Assembly: GCA_937900965.1 (NCBI GenBank)
Contig: CALCGJ010000007.1
Location: 1 to 53,925, forward strand
Length of the DNA: 53,925 nt
Direction: 5' to 3'
DNA from: an uncultured Bacteroidota bacterium
GTDB lineage: Bacteria > Bacteroidota > Bacteroidia > Bacteroidales > FEN-979
How positions within the stretch are numbered: position 1 is the stretch's first letter; every line of letters begins with the position of its first letter. Of the stretch, positions 42,484 to 50,406 are shown piece after piece. The notes under the pieces are model-generated. The model saw only the letters and a list, made by a program, of their open reading frames with translations, did no database searches and was not told where the DNA came from. Position numbers and translations under genes: made by a program.

Positions 42484-44555
42484 TGGCATTTGTTTCTCCG
42501 ATTTTTCTCTATGGACTCTTTGCACTGGCGATCCCGATCCTGATCCATCTGATTAATTTCAGGCGGTACAAGAAGATCTGGTTTACCAATGTTAAGTTTC
42601 TGGCAGAAATCAAGCAGGAGAGACAAAAACGTTCCCAACTCAAGCAGTGGTTACTTCTTGCGATCAGATTGCTGATCATTGCCTCATTGGTTATTGCATT
42701 TGCCCAGCCATACCTCCCCTCCACCCTTCAACCTGAAAAGCAAAAACAACAACAGGGGGTTAGTGTTTTCGTAGATAATTCGTTCAGCATGGATGCTGTT
42801 GGGAGTGAGGGTAAACTGATTGAAACGGCAAAAGCAAAAGCAAGAGAGATTGTGGAGGGGTACAAACCTTCTGACCGGTTCCAGCTTCTCACCAATGATT
42901 TTGAAGGAGCCCATCAAAACCTCGTTTCAAAAGATGAGTTCCTGAAACTTCTGGAGGAGGTCCGCATCTCACCAGCCTCCCGGAAGATTTCTGAGGTTGT
43001 ATCGAGGCAGCAGGATCTGCTTGCAGGATCTCCTGCTCTATCAGCTAATATCTTCCTAATCTCTGATTTTCAGGAGATAACAAGTGATTTTATAAACCTT
43101 GATGCCGATACATCCGTCTCCTTTTTCATCTTACCGCTGGAAGCAAATCGTACCGGAAACCTGTATATTGACACAGCTTACTTTGAGTCGGCTGTACAAC
43201 AGCCTGATCAGCTTTCGCGCTTACGCGTTCGCATCAGAAACACGGGTCCCGACCGGCTGGAGAAGATTCCTGTAAAACTTGTGATCAATGCCCGGCAAAA
43301 GGCTTTGGCCAGTGCAGAGATCGACCCGGAAACAGAGACGGAACTGGTCCTCCCTTTTGTCAACGAACCAGGTGGGATCCAGTCGGGATACATCGAGATT
43401 CCCGATTATCCGATTGTGTTTGATGACCGCTGTTACCTCAGTTACCCACTTGTAACCACCGTTTCGATTTTATGTATAAACCACGAAGGTGAGAATCCCT
43501 ATCTGAGTGCTCTCTTTGGAAACGATTCTGCATTCCAATTTTTAAATACAGGAATCAACAGTCTCAACTACTCTTCGTTTGGTGCCTACTCCCTGATCAT
43601 CCTGAACCAGGTGAATCGTATTTCATCCGGATTAGCCCAGGAACTTACCCGTTTCGCTCTTAATGGAGGAAGCCTCCTGGTCATCCTTCCTTTGGAGCCC
43701 AACCAGCCTGAGTACAAGAGATTTTTTCTCCCCCTCGGAATCCCGGGACTTCAAAATGCCGATACGAGTCAGCTCCGGGTTTCACTAATCAGTGTAGAAA
43801 GCCAGCTCTATGCTGATGTCTTTGAGCCTGATGCCTCAGGAAAAATTGTATTACCTGATAATGCTGACCTGCCTTCAGTCCATCTTCACTACCCGCTGAA
43901 CCTGAATACTGACTCCAGGATGGAGCCATTACTGCTGCTCCAGAACAGTGATGTGCTCTTGGCCAGAACTCCTGCTGGGAAAGGAGAAGTTTACCTGCTG
44001 ACCTCTCCGCTTGAGTTACTCTATTCAAGCCTCCCGGGACATCTCCTCTTTGTCCCGACATTTTATAAAATAGCCCTGCTTAGCCAGCCAAAACGCGATC
44101 TCTACTATCTGACAACATCAAACACTCCTGTGGAGATTCCAGCAGCAACTCATCAGAAGGACATCGTATTCCGGATCGTAAAGGATGATTCCCCTTTTGA
44201 GATTATTCCTGAATTGAGGTTCGTAGATGGAAGAATGCTCCTGTATCCTCACGACCAGATCCGGGAAGCCGGGCTCTACACAATCAATTCCGGAGAGAAA
44301 CCTTTATCCGGCTTGGCCTTCAACTATCCACGAACAGAATCAGACCGCACGTTTATGGACCCGGAAACTATCAGCGAAACGCTGGAACGGAAAAAGATTC
44401 ACTCCTTTGTCCTGCTAAAGCCCGACCATCCTTCTCTGACTAAGGAGATCCTGGAAGCAGAGCATGGGAAGCCTCTATGGAAACTTTTCATCCTGATATC
44501 CCTCCTCTTTCTCGCTTTGGAAATAGCCGTGATCAGGTTGTTCCCGAAACAATAG
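42483..44555 (+). CDS. BatA-domain / vWA membrane protein
   Basis: This 690-residue protein has the aerotolerance BatA N-terminal domain: a first TM (FLYGLFALAIPILIHLINFRRYKKIWFTNVKFL), then a basic KQERQKRSQLKQW linker and a second TM (LLLAIRLLIIASLVIAFAQPYLP). An extracytoplasmic vWA-like domain follows with a MIDAS-type DNSFS. Large beta-rich regions precede a last C-terminal TM (LFILISLLFLALEIAVI). It resembles the BatA/DUF4175-type proteins common in Bacteroidota, which partner with DUF58 and MoxR. Its function is unknown. Its stop codon touches the first enhancer-like site of the RiPP operon (44555). Confidence 0.9.
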   Translation: MAFVSPIFLYGLFALAIPILIHLINFRRYKKIWFTNVKFLAEIKQERQKRSQLKQWLLLAIRLLIIASLVIAFAQPYLPSTLQPEKQKQQQGVSVFVDNSFSMDAVGSEGKLIETAKAKAREIVEGYKPSDRFQLLTNDFEGAHQNLVSKDEFLKLLEEVRISPASRKISEVVSRQQDLLAGSPALSANIFLISDFQEITSDFINLDADTSVSFFILPLEANRTGNLYIDTAYFESAVQQPDQLSRLRVRIRNTGPDRLEKIPVKLVINARQKALASAEIDPETETELVLPFVNEPGGIQSGYIEIPDYPIVFDDRCYLSYPLVTTVSILCINHEGENPYLSALFGNDSAFQFLNTGINSLNYSSFGAYSLIILNQVNRISSGLAQELTRFALNGGSLLVILPLEPNQPEYKRFFLPLGIPGLQNADTSQLRVSLISVESQLYADVFEPDASGKIVLPDNADLPSVHLHYPLNLNTDSRMEPLLLLQNSDVLLARTPAGKGEVYLLTSPLELLYSSLPGHLLFVPTFYKIALLSQPKRDLYYLTTSNTPVEIPAATHQKDIVFRIVKDDSPFEIIPELRFVDGRMLLYPHDQIREAGLYTINSGEKPLSGLAFNYPRTESDRTFMDPETISETLERKKIHSFVLLKPDHPSLTKEILEAEHGKPLWKLFILISLLFLALEIAVIRLFPKQ

Positions 44556-44594
44556 TGTCAAAAATACGTACACTAGTGTCAAAATATTTGACAC
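44555..44594 (+). promoter_or_regulatory. Two tandem 19-bp enhancer-like sites (GTGTCAAAA...ACAC)
   Basis: Site 1 (44555-44573, GTGTCAAAAATACGTACAC) and site 2 (44576-44594, GTGTCAAAATATTTGACAC, a perfect 8-bp inverted repeat with a 3-nt centre) share their first nine bases. They start 21 bp apart, two helical turns. They lie about 75 bp upstream of the sigma-54-type promoter, where bacterial enhancer-binding proteins normally bind. Confidence 0.75.
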
Positions 44595-44656
44595 TTATAC
44601 GTTAAGTCATCGACATAATATTTTTGTATTTGTCTGATATACAATATTTTGTGTAT

Positions 44657-44673
44657 TTGGCACCATATTTGCA
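44657..44673 (+). promoter_or_regulatory. Sigma-54 (-24/-12) promoter of the RiPP operon
   Basis: TTGGCAC-N5-TTGCA gives GG at 44659-44660 and GC at 44671-44672 with exactly 10 nt between, the sigma-54 hallmark. The predicted transcription start is near 44684, giving a leader of about 43 nt to the first precursor ATG. Confidence 0.8.
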
Positions 44674-44726
44674 CTATGGATATTACAGGAACGTACATAA
44701 AAAATTAACATATAAAATTCCAAGCT

Positions 44727-44936
44727 ATGAAAACTTTAAGCATCATCAACCTTCACAAAGCTGAGATCAAGAAGAATCAACTGGCAAAAATCAAGGGTGG
44801 TACAGACGTAAAATGTTTCTGTACTCTTTCCAATCCATTTGTTACTACAAAAAAACAGGGTGGTACTACCAATCTGTGTAATTGTGAGAATACAACCAAT
44901 AATACTGCAGGTGTATACAACAGCTCTCCTTTATAA
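44727..44936 (+). CDS. RiPP precursor peptide 1 (GG-Bacteroidales family)
   Basis: This 69-residue precursor starts with a typical Bacteroidota GG leader (MKTLSIINLHKAEIKKNQLAKIKGG, cleavage expected after GG25). A ~44-residue Ser/Thr/Asn-rich core follows, with two conserved CxC motifs (CFC at about 30-32, CNC near 51-53) and an internal QGGT. The leader matches the TIGR04149-type 'natural product precursor' profile known for this family. The core is the likely substrate of the radical SAM enzyme encoded at 45238, and the leader of the C39 peptidase exporter encoded at 50399. It is the first gene after a sigma-54 promoter. Confidence 0.9.
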   Translation: MKTLSIINLHKAEIKKNQLAKIKGGTDVKCFCTLSNPFVTTKKQGGTTNLCNCENTTNNTAGVYNSSPL

Positions 44937-44958
44937 AATATCCTTATAAGACAACGTC

Positions 44959-45168
44959 ATGAAAACTCTAAGTATCATCAACCTACACAAAGCTGAAATC
45001 ACGAAGAACCAACTCGCAAAAATCAAAGGTGGTATTGAAGTTCGTTGTTTCTGCACAGTTTCAAATCCGTTCCTCTCCACCAAACAGCAGGGAGGAACAG
45101 TAAAGCTATGTAACTGTGAAACTTCAACTACGACAGAGTCGGCAGTTTATAATTCAGCCTCGAAATAA
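44959..45168 (+). CDS. RiPP precursor peptide 2 (paralogue)
   Basis: This 69-residue paralogue of the preceding precursor has an almost identical leader (one substitution, K to T, at residue 15) and an aligned core. All four core cysteines and SNPF, QGGT and CNCE are conserved, while spacer residues and the C terminus vary. Conservation of the cysteines against divergence elsewhere suggests they are modified or cross-linked. It starts 22 bp after precursor 1, and a 69-bp spacer leads to the maturase gene. It is a recent tandem duplication under the same promoter. Confidence 0.9.
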   Translation: MKTLSIINLHKAEITKNQLAKIKGGIEVRCFCTVSNPFLSTKQQGGTVKLCNCETSTTTESAVYNSASK

Positions 45169-45237
45169 GTCCAGGGAAGTGTTACCTTTGCCTGTATCCA
45201 ACGATGGGTATTCGTTTAACTATAGGTCCAAAGGCTG

Positions 45238-46752
45238 ATGAAAAATGCGGTCTTCTTCACTTCCGGTAAAGGTAACCAGTATCTGTACAGCCCGTATAGA
45301 AATCAGCTGCGGCTGTGTCATCCTTTAATAATACATCTCTTTTCCCTGGAACAAAAAGGCACCAAGCTAAGCCGTTGGTTATCAGCTATTCGTAAGAGCG
45401 GCAGTGTCACTATTCAGGATGTTGGCACTTTTTCCTCATCAGAGGTAGCATACCAGCTGGATAAATACCGTTTCCTGAAACGAAATGGATTCCTGAAACC
45501 CTCCAGGAATATTAATATTGAAGGCAGACTTAAGGGGTCTGATGTGAAGAAAAATATTTCTACGGTCAGACAGGTCATATTTGAAGTGACGGAAGATTGC
45601 AATCTCAATTGTACCTATTGCACCTACAGTAAGTTCTATATCAACAAAGAGAGACATGACAGCTATTTGTCATTTGAGAATGTCAGGCATACGCTTACAG
45701 AATTAATCTCCAGGCGCACTCCATCGCCATCTAATAACCTCATTATCAGCTTCTATGGAGGCGAGCCGCTTAAGAATTTCAAGTTCATCAAATCTGTGGT
45801 GGAATTTACCAATAGCTATCCCAGGGATCAGATCTCATTTACCTATTCCCTTTCAAGCAATGGTCTCTTATTAAAAAAATACATCGGATTTCTTGTCGAG
45901 CATAACTTTGATCTCTCCGTTAGTCTTGATGGGGATGAAGTAGCCAACTCATTCCGGGTATTGAAAAACAATAAACCCTCATTTGACATCACAACAAAAA
46001 ACCTCGACTACGTCAGAACACACTATCCCGAATATTTTGAAAAAAGCATCAGTTTCCTGACGGTATTGCATAACCGGAACTCTTTCAAATCCGTCCATGA
46101 ATTCTTCCAGGAGCGGTACAGTAAGGTCCCTCAGATGGCAGATGTCAACCCGATCAATCTCAATCCGTTACACGAAAAGGAGTTTCACGAGAAGTTACAA
46201 TCAAAGCCCATATCCCCTCAAGAAGAGAAAGAGACTATTAAACAGATGGAAAACGTGCATCCAAAGGTGAGGGAGATGTCCAGGCTTACAGAGTACTATT
46301 CCGGGTTCGTGTTTAAAAATTACCTTGAGGTGATCTCTTCAAAACGTGGTAAAGTTTCATCAAAAAAGTTTATTCCTACAGCTACCTGTACCCCCTTCTC
46401 AATCCGGGCCTATTTTTCGGCCGACGGTACCATTTTGCCCTGCGAACATATAAGCCCGTTCCATGGAATCGGCACATACTCTGACAACCAACTGGTACTT
46501 GACCCCACTGGCATGGCTAAACTCTACAACACCTATTATGATAAAATCTCGCGTTTCTGCAGCAAATGCTATTTCATCGATAACTGCCAGGAATGTCTTT
46601 TCAATGCCGGAGTGGAGACAGACCATCCATCTTGCTCCTTTTATATCCGGGAAAGTGGATTCAGGAAATATCTTATGAATCATTACTCCAACATTGAGAA
46701 CGACTATCCGTTTTACCGCAAAACCACTCAAACTGCTTTTTATGAAGGATAA
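45238..46752 (+). CDS. Radical SAM/SPASM peptide maturase (GG-Bacteroidales type)
   Basis: This is a 504-residue radical SAM enzyme. An N-terminal ~110-residue region (a leader-binding RRE-like role is possible) precedes the [4Fe-4S] motif C121-x3-C125-x2-C128 (EDCNLNCTYCTY). The SAM-binding GGEP motif (SFYGGEPL) and other barrel strands follow. The C-terminal SPASM region has seven cysteines at about C384, C402, C441, C444, C450, C453 and C466, which would bind two auxiliary clusters. By synteny it resembles the TIGR04148-type maturase of the GG-Bacteroidales system. The bond made (thioether, C-C or other) cannot be read from sequence. Its stop overlaps the next gene by 11 nt. Confidence 0.93.
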   Translation: MKNAVFFTSGKGNQYLYSPYRNQLRLCHPLIIHLFSLEQKGTKLSRWLSAIRKSGSVTIQDVGTFSSSEVAYQLDKYRFLKRNGFLKPSRNINIEGRLKGSDVKKNISTVRQVIFEVTEDCNLNCTYCTYSKFYINKERHDSYLSFENVRHTLTELISRRTPSPSNNLIISFYGGEPLKNFKFIKSVVEFTNSYPRDQISFTYSLSSNGLLLKKYIGFLVEHNFDLSVSLDGDEVANSFRVLKNNKPSFDITTKNLDYVRTHYPEYFEKSISFLTVLHNRNSFKSVHEFFQERYSKVPQMADVNPINLNPLHEKEFHEKLQSKPISPQEEKETIKQMENVHPKVREMSRLTEYYSGFVFKNYLEVISSKRGKVSSKKFIPTATCTPFSIRAYFSADGTILPCEHISPFHGIGTYSDNQLVLDPTGMAKLYNTYYDKISRFCSKCYFIDNCQECLFNAGVETDHPSCSFYIRESGFRKYLMNHYSNIENDYPFYRKTTQTAFYEG

Positions 46753-48022
46753 CTCTGCCTGGCTTTTTTTGGAACCCTATGTGCATATGCTCTGCCAGGA
46801 TGGAGTTTTTCTTCTCTACAATACAATTAGTAAAACCGTTTTGGAGTTCAGTAATTCCCATGCACTCATTGAAATTACAGAAGGACTAATAGATCCCGGT
46901 AATGGTTATGTGGTCTCACTTTCCACCAGTCAGTTGCAGGATGCAACTGTCCGGGATTTCATCCGGCAGCTGAAAGAGCATTTCATGGGTGACCTTCTCG
47001 ACCCTTCCTGGTCGGATGGTAAGCCGGTCAATATTTACCCGGAACCTTTTGTTAAATTTGGCCTAAAACTGCCTCAGGAAAAGCATTCTGCCATGAAAGC
47101 CGATCTTGATGTACGAAATTACCTGCAGGAGATCACGTTGTTCCTGAATACGGGAACAGAAGCATCCGCAGAACCGTACACCACAGCATACCTCCAATGC
47201 TACTATCCGGCTGTCGTTTCAGCCAAAACAGAGGAGATGGATATTCACCTGTTCCGCACTGTGATCGACGATGTTAACAATTATACACCTACGTTGATCC
47301 ATATATCTGGCATCAACCTTCTTGCCTATCCCTACCTTGAGGATGTTCTGGGAGTCCTGGAATCCAGCCCTTTTCAAAAAAAATATCACCTCCTGATTGA
47401 GCATTGGGAAGAACGGGTCTTCCCATACATCCTGATTCAGAAACAAACAACCCTATCCCTTTATATCAACTTCCCCGTCAATCATGATACTATCGCCGCG
47501 TATTTAAGGAGCCTGCCGGATCCGAAACTCATAAAGAAACTGGAATTCAACTTTGTGGTTAGCAACCAGGAGGAGTTAGACAAGGCACTGGAGATTATCA
47601 AACTGTTAGATCTTAACAATGTTTTCTTCAAACCTTTCTTTACCGGAAAGAATCTCGATTTTTTTCGTAAAAATGTGTTTGTTTCCAAAGAAGAGATACT
47701 GGCATCACAACCCGACCAGCAGCAGGTGTTTTCCAGGATATCGATTAACGAGAATGATTTCGGGAAATTTTCTGTTCTCCCCGGAGGAGAAGTTTATGCA
47801 AATCTGAACGATCCCATGATCGGAGAAGCAACGAAGAGCTCGCTGGTTCAGCTTGTTCGCACTGAACTGGATAAGGGAATCAGCTGGCGCAGGATTCGGG
47901 CGCAGGTCTCTCCATGCAAAGATTGTTTGTATCAGTTTCTTTGTCCACCGATCAGCTCCTACGAGATCTTCATGAAACGGTTCAATTTCTGCGATGTCTA
48001 TCCAAACGGGGAAGAGGTATGA
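46742..48022 (+). CDS. Pseudo-radical-SAM protein (GG-Bacteroidales system)
   Basis: This 426-residue partner of the maturase has no N-terminal CxxxCxxC motif and so no radical SAM cluster. It keeps a C-terminal cysteine cluster CKDCLYQFLC (C-x2-C-x5-C), as in a SPASM tail. This matches the 'pseudo-rSAM protein' (TIGR04150-type) that always accompanies this RiPP family. The start at 46742 overlaps the maturase stop (ATGAAGGATAA). It probably helps recognise the precursor or carries an auxiliary Fe-S cluster. The overlap with both neighbours implies translational coupling and a protein complex. Confidence 0.88.
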   Translation: MKDNSAWLFLEPYVHMLCQDGVFLLYNTISKTVLEFSNSHALIEITEGLIDPGNGYVVSLSTSQLQDATVRDFIRQLKEHFMGDLLDPSWSDGKPVNIYPEPFVKFGLKLPQEKHSAMKADLDVRNYLQEITLFLNTGTEASAEPYTTAYLQCYYPAVVSAKTEEMDIHLFRTVIDDVNNYTPTLIHISGINLLAYPYLEDVLGVLESSPFQKKYHLLIEHWEERVFPYILIQKQTTLSLYINFPVNHDTIAAYLRSLPDPKLIKKLEFNFVVSNQEELDKALEIIKLLDLNNVFFKPFFTGKNLDFFRKNVFVSKEEILASQPDQQQVFSRISINENDFGKFSVLPGGEVYANLNDPMIGEATKSSLVQLVRTELDKGISWRRIRAQVSPCKDCLYQFLCPPISSYEIFMKRFNFCDVYPNGEEV

Positions 48023-50406
48023 ACTGGAACTCAATGGTGACATCCTATCGATTTATCCTGAAGAGTAAACTTTTCACCGCTATTAATTTGATTGGTCTAA
48101 CGGCTGGTCTGACGGTCTCATTCTTTCTGTTGATATTCATTATCAACGAATTAAGCTATAACTCCTTCCACGACAAGAGCGACCGTCTCTTCCGTATCAT
48201 TACGGTTACAGAAGAGACTGCCTACCCCTTCTCCCCCTCTCTTCTCCCGGTAAGATTGAAAGAAAAAAGCAACGTGATTTTACAGTCTGGTGGAATTATC
48301 TCCCTTCCGTTCTCGATAGGGCCTGTGGCTGTAACGTATGGTCAACATAACCAGGATGAACCAGGATTTTTCTGTGCGGATCCGGAGATACTCGAAATGC
48401 TTAGCTTCAGGATTGTCCGGGGTGAGGGAAAAACAGGGTTAGAGAAGGGAGAATCTGTCATGCTTTCACAACCGGCAGCGCAAAAATATTTTGGAGAGGA
48501 TATCCCAATTGGGAAGAAGATTGAGATTAAAATAGAAGGGATTCCCGTTTCGTTGACTGTTACCGGTGTCTTTGAGAAACTACCATGGAACTCTACCATG
48601 AAAATTGATTTCCTGGCAGGGATGGATCTCTTCAACAACCTTATGGAGCAATTCGGTACCGATCTGCCAGCCGAAGCAAGAAGTTATACCGATAATTATG
48701 CTGAGAGTTATATCCTGGTTAACAATCGTGTGAGGATTTCAGAGATCAGGGAAGATCTTCCATCACTCCTGGATACCCTGGGACTGGCAGAGGAGAATGT
48801 TTCTTTTGTTTTTCAGAATATTCGTGACATTCATCTGGATTCCGATGAGATTACAAACGATTTTCATCAAAAAGGGAACCGGTCATCTCTCTTCTATTAT
48901 GGATCTCTGGCCTTCGCCATTTTATTGCTCGCAGGCATCAACTACTCCATCCTGAGTACTGCCAGATCGGCTTTACGCTTTAAAGAGATCGGAGTACGAA
49001 AGGTCCTCGGAGCTACCAAACGGGAATTACGGACTCAGATCCTGTTTGAATCCATGTTACTGACTTTTCTGGCTCTGCCGCTCTCTTTTCTGGTCCTGGG
49101 ATTCGTTGAGCCGTTTGTCCATAAGCTATATGGGTATGATATCCAGCTATACACATGGAACATGCTGATTTACATTCCTCTCTTCGCAGCCATCACCCTG
49201 CTGATCGGTTTGATCTCCGGAGGATACCTTGCTTTTTACCTTTCGGCCCTGAAACCGTTAAAAGCCATAAAAAACCAGGTATTAACCCGGCAACGGTTCA
49301 GCCTGAGTAAGCTTTTTATAGTGTTCCAGCTTTTTATCACACTCTTTCTCCTGGGTTGTGTTCTGATCATCTTCTCTCAACTCGATTATTGTCTGAATAC
49401 AAACAGTGGCATCCAAAAGAAGAACCTATTGATTGTTTCATTCAATCCTGAAGAGTTTTCATCATATCCGGAATTCCGGGACCGGATGCGAAAAAACACA
49501 GAGGTAGTGGCCGTTTCCGGAAGCTCCATCATCCCGCCCACCAACGCAATTTCGTTCATTTCGTATTCCGTTTTAACTTCCGATTCAGTACTCAAGACAT
49601 CTAACATGGAGAATTACTTCGTAGACAGTGACTTCTTCACTACACTGGGTATCAGTATGATATCAGGATGGGATATCAATCAAACAGAAATCGGTCAAAC
49701 CAAAGCACCCTCTGTCATCAACCAGGAAGCTGAAGCGTTGATGGACCTCAGGCAACCGGTTGGAAGCTCTATTGGAGGAACTATCATAACAGGCATCGTC
49801 AGGGACTTTAACATCCACTCGTTTCATTCGAAGATTACTCCGGCAATATTCATATACAATCCCTCAGAGTGCAGTTTTATGGTTGTCAGATGCCAGCCGG
49901 GGTCCATGAAGGCGGTCCGTCAGGAATTGGAGAGGCAATGGAAAGAGCTGGCGCCGGATCTCCCCTTCGCATGTACCACATTCGATGATGAACTGAATAC
50001 GATGTACTCCGGCGAGCAGAAATTTGGCCAGGTGGTGGCCTCCTTTTCGTTCCTTGCTTTTCTCATTACCGGGATGGGGCTGTTTGGTCTTGCCCTGCTG
50101 ATGATCGAACGCCGGTTGAAAGAGATTGCAGTCAGGAAGATCTTCGGCGCCTCAAACAGTGATATTCTCTACCGAATGCAGAAGGAGTTTCTGATTTACA
50201 CCATTTTTGCTTCTTTTGTGGCTGTTCCGGCAACCTGGTATGTCATGAATTTCTGGTTATCATCATTCTATTATAAAGTTCCGCTCCACTGGTATCTCTT
50301 TGTAATCGCTGTGCTTTCCATCGCTATTTTTGTATCCTCGATCATCATGATCAGGACCTGGGTTGTTTTACGTAAAAACCTCATGAACGTTTTGAGATAT
50401 GAGTAA
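48019..50406 (+). CDS. FtsX/MacB-like ABC transporter permease
   Basis: This 795-residue permease has an N-terminal MacB-type periplasmic core after the first TM (FTAINLIGLTAGLTVSFFLLIFIINELSYNSFHDKSDRLFRI). FtsX domains with several TM segments lie at about 280-420 (GNRSSLFYYGSLAFAILLLAGINYSILSTARSALRFKEIGVRKVLGATKRELRTQ) and again at the C-terminal end (LKEIAVRKIFGASNSDILYRMQKEFLIY). The partner ATPase is probably the MacB/LolD-like protein encoded at 53160. It overlaps the pseudo-rSAM stop by 4 nt and the C39 exporter by 8 nt. In RiPP clusters such pairs act in export or self-immunity. Confidence 0.93.
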   Translation: MNWNSMVTSYRFILKSKLFTAINLIGLTAGLTVSFFLLIFIINELSYNSFHDKSDRLFRIITVTEETAYPFSPSLLPVRLKEKSNVILQSGGIISLPFSIGPVAVTYGQHNQDEPGFFCADPEILEMLSFRIVRGEGKTGLEKGESVMLSQPAAQKYFGEDIPIGKKIEIKIEGIPVSLTVTGVFEKLPWNSTMKIDFLAGMDLFNNLMEQFGTDLPAEARSYTDNYAESYILVNNRVRISEIREDLPSLLDTLGLAEENVSFVFQNIRDIHLDSDEITNDFHQKGNRSSLFYYGSLAFAILLLAGINYSILSTARSALRFKEIGVRKVLGATKRELRTQILFESMLLTFLALPLSFLVLGFVEPFVHKLYGYDIQLYTWNMLIYIPLFAAITLLIGLISGGYLAFYLSALKPLKAIKNQVLTRQRFSLSKLFIVFQLFITLFLLGCVLIIFSQLDYCLNTNSGIQKKNLLIVSFNPEEFSSYPEFRDRMRKNTEVVAVSGSSIIPPTNAISFISYSVLTSDSVLKTSNMENYFVDSDFFTTLGISMISGWDINQTEIGQTKAPSVINQEAEALMDLRQPVGSSIGGTIITGIVRDFNIHSFHSKITPAIFIYNPSECSFMVVRCQPGSMKAVRQELERQWKELAPDLPFACTTFDDELNTMYSGEQKFGQVVASFSFLAFLITGMGLFGLALLMIERRLKEIAVRKIFGASNSDILYRMQKEFLIYTIFASFVAVPATWYVMNFWLSSFYYKVPLHWYLFVIAVLSIAIFVSSIIMIRTWVVLRKNLMNVLRYE

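Noticed and set aside
44870-44890. Second GG (QGGT) in the RiPP core as the real cleavage site
   Set aside because: The leader motif ends at KIKGG with the usual spacing from the N terminus; QGG lies beyond the first CxC, so it is a core feature.
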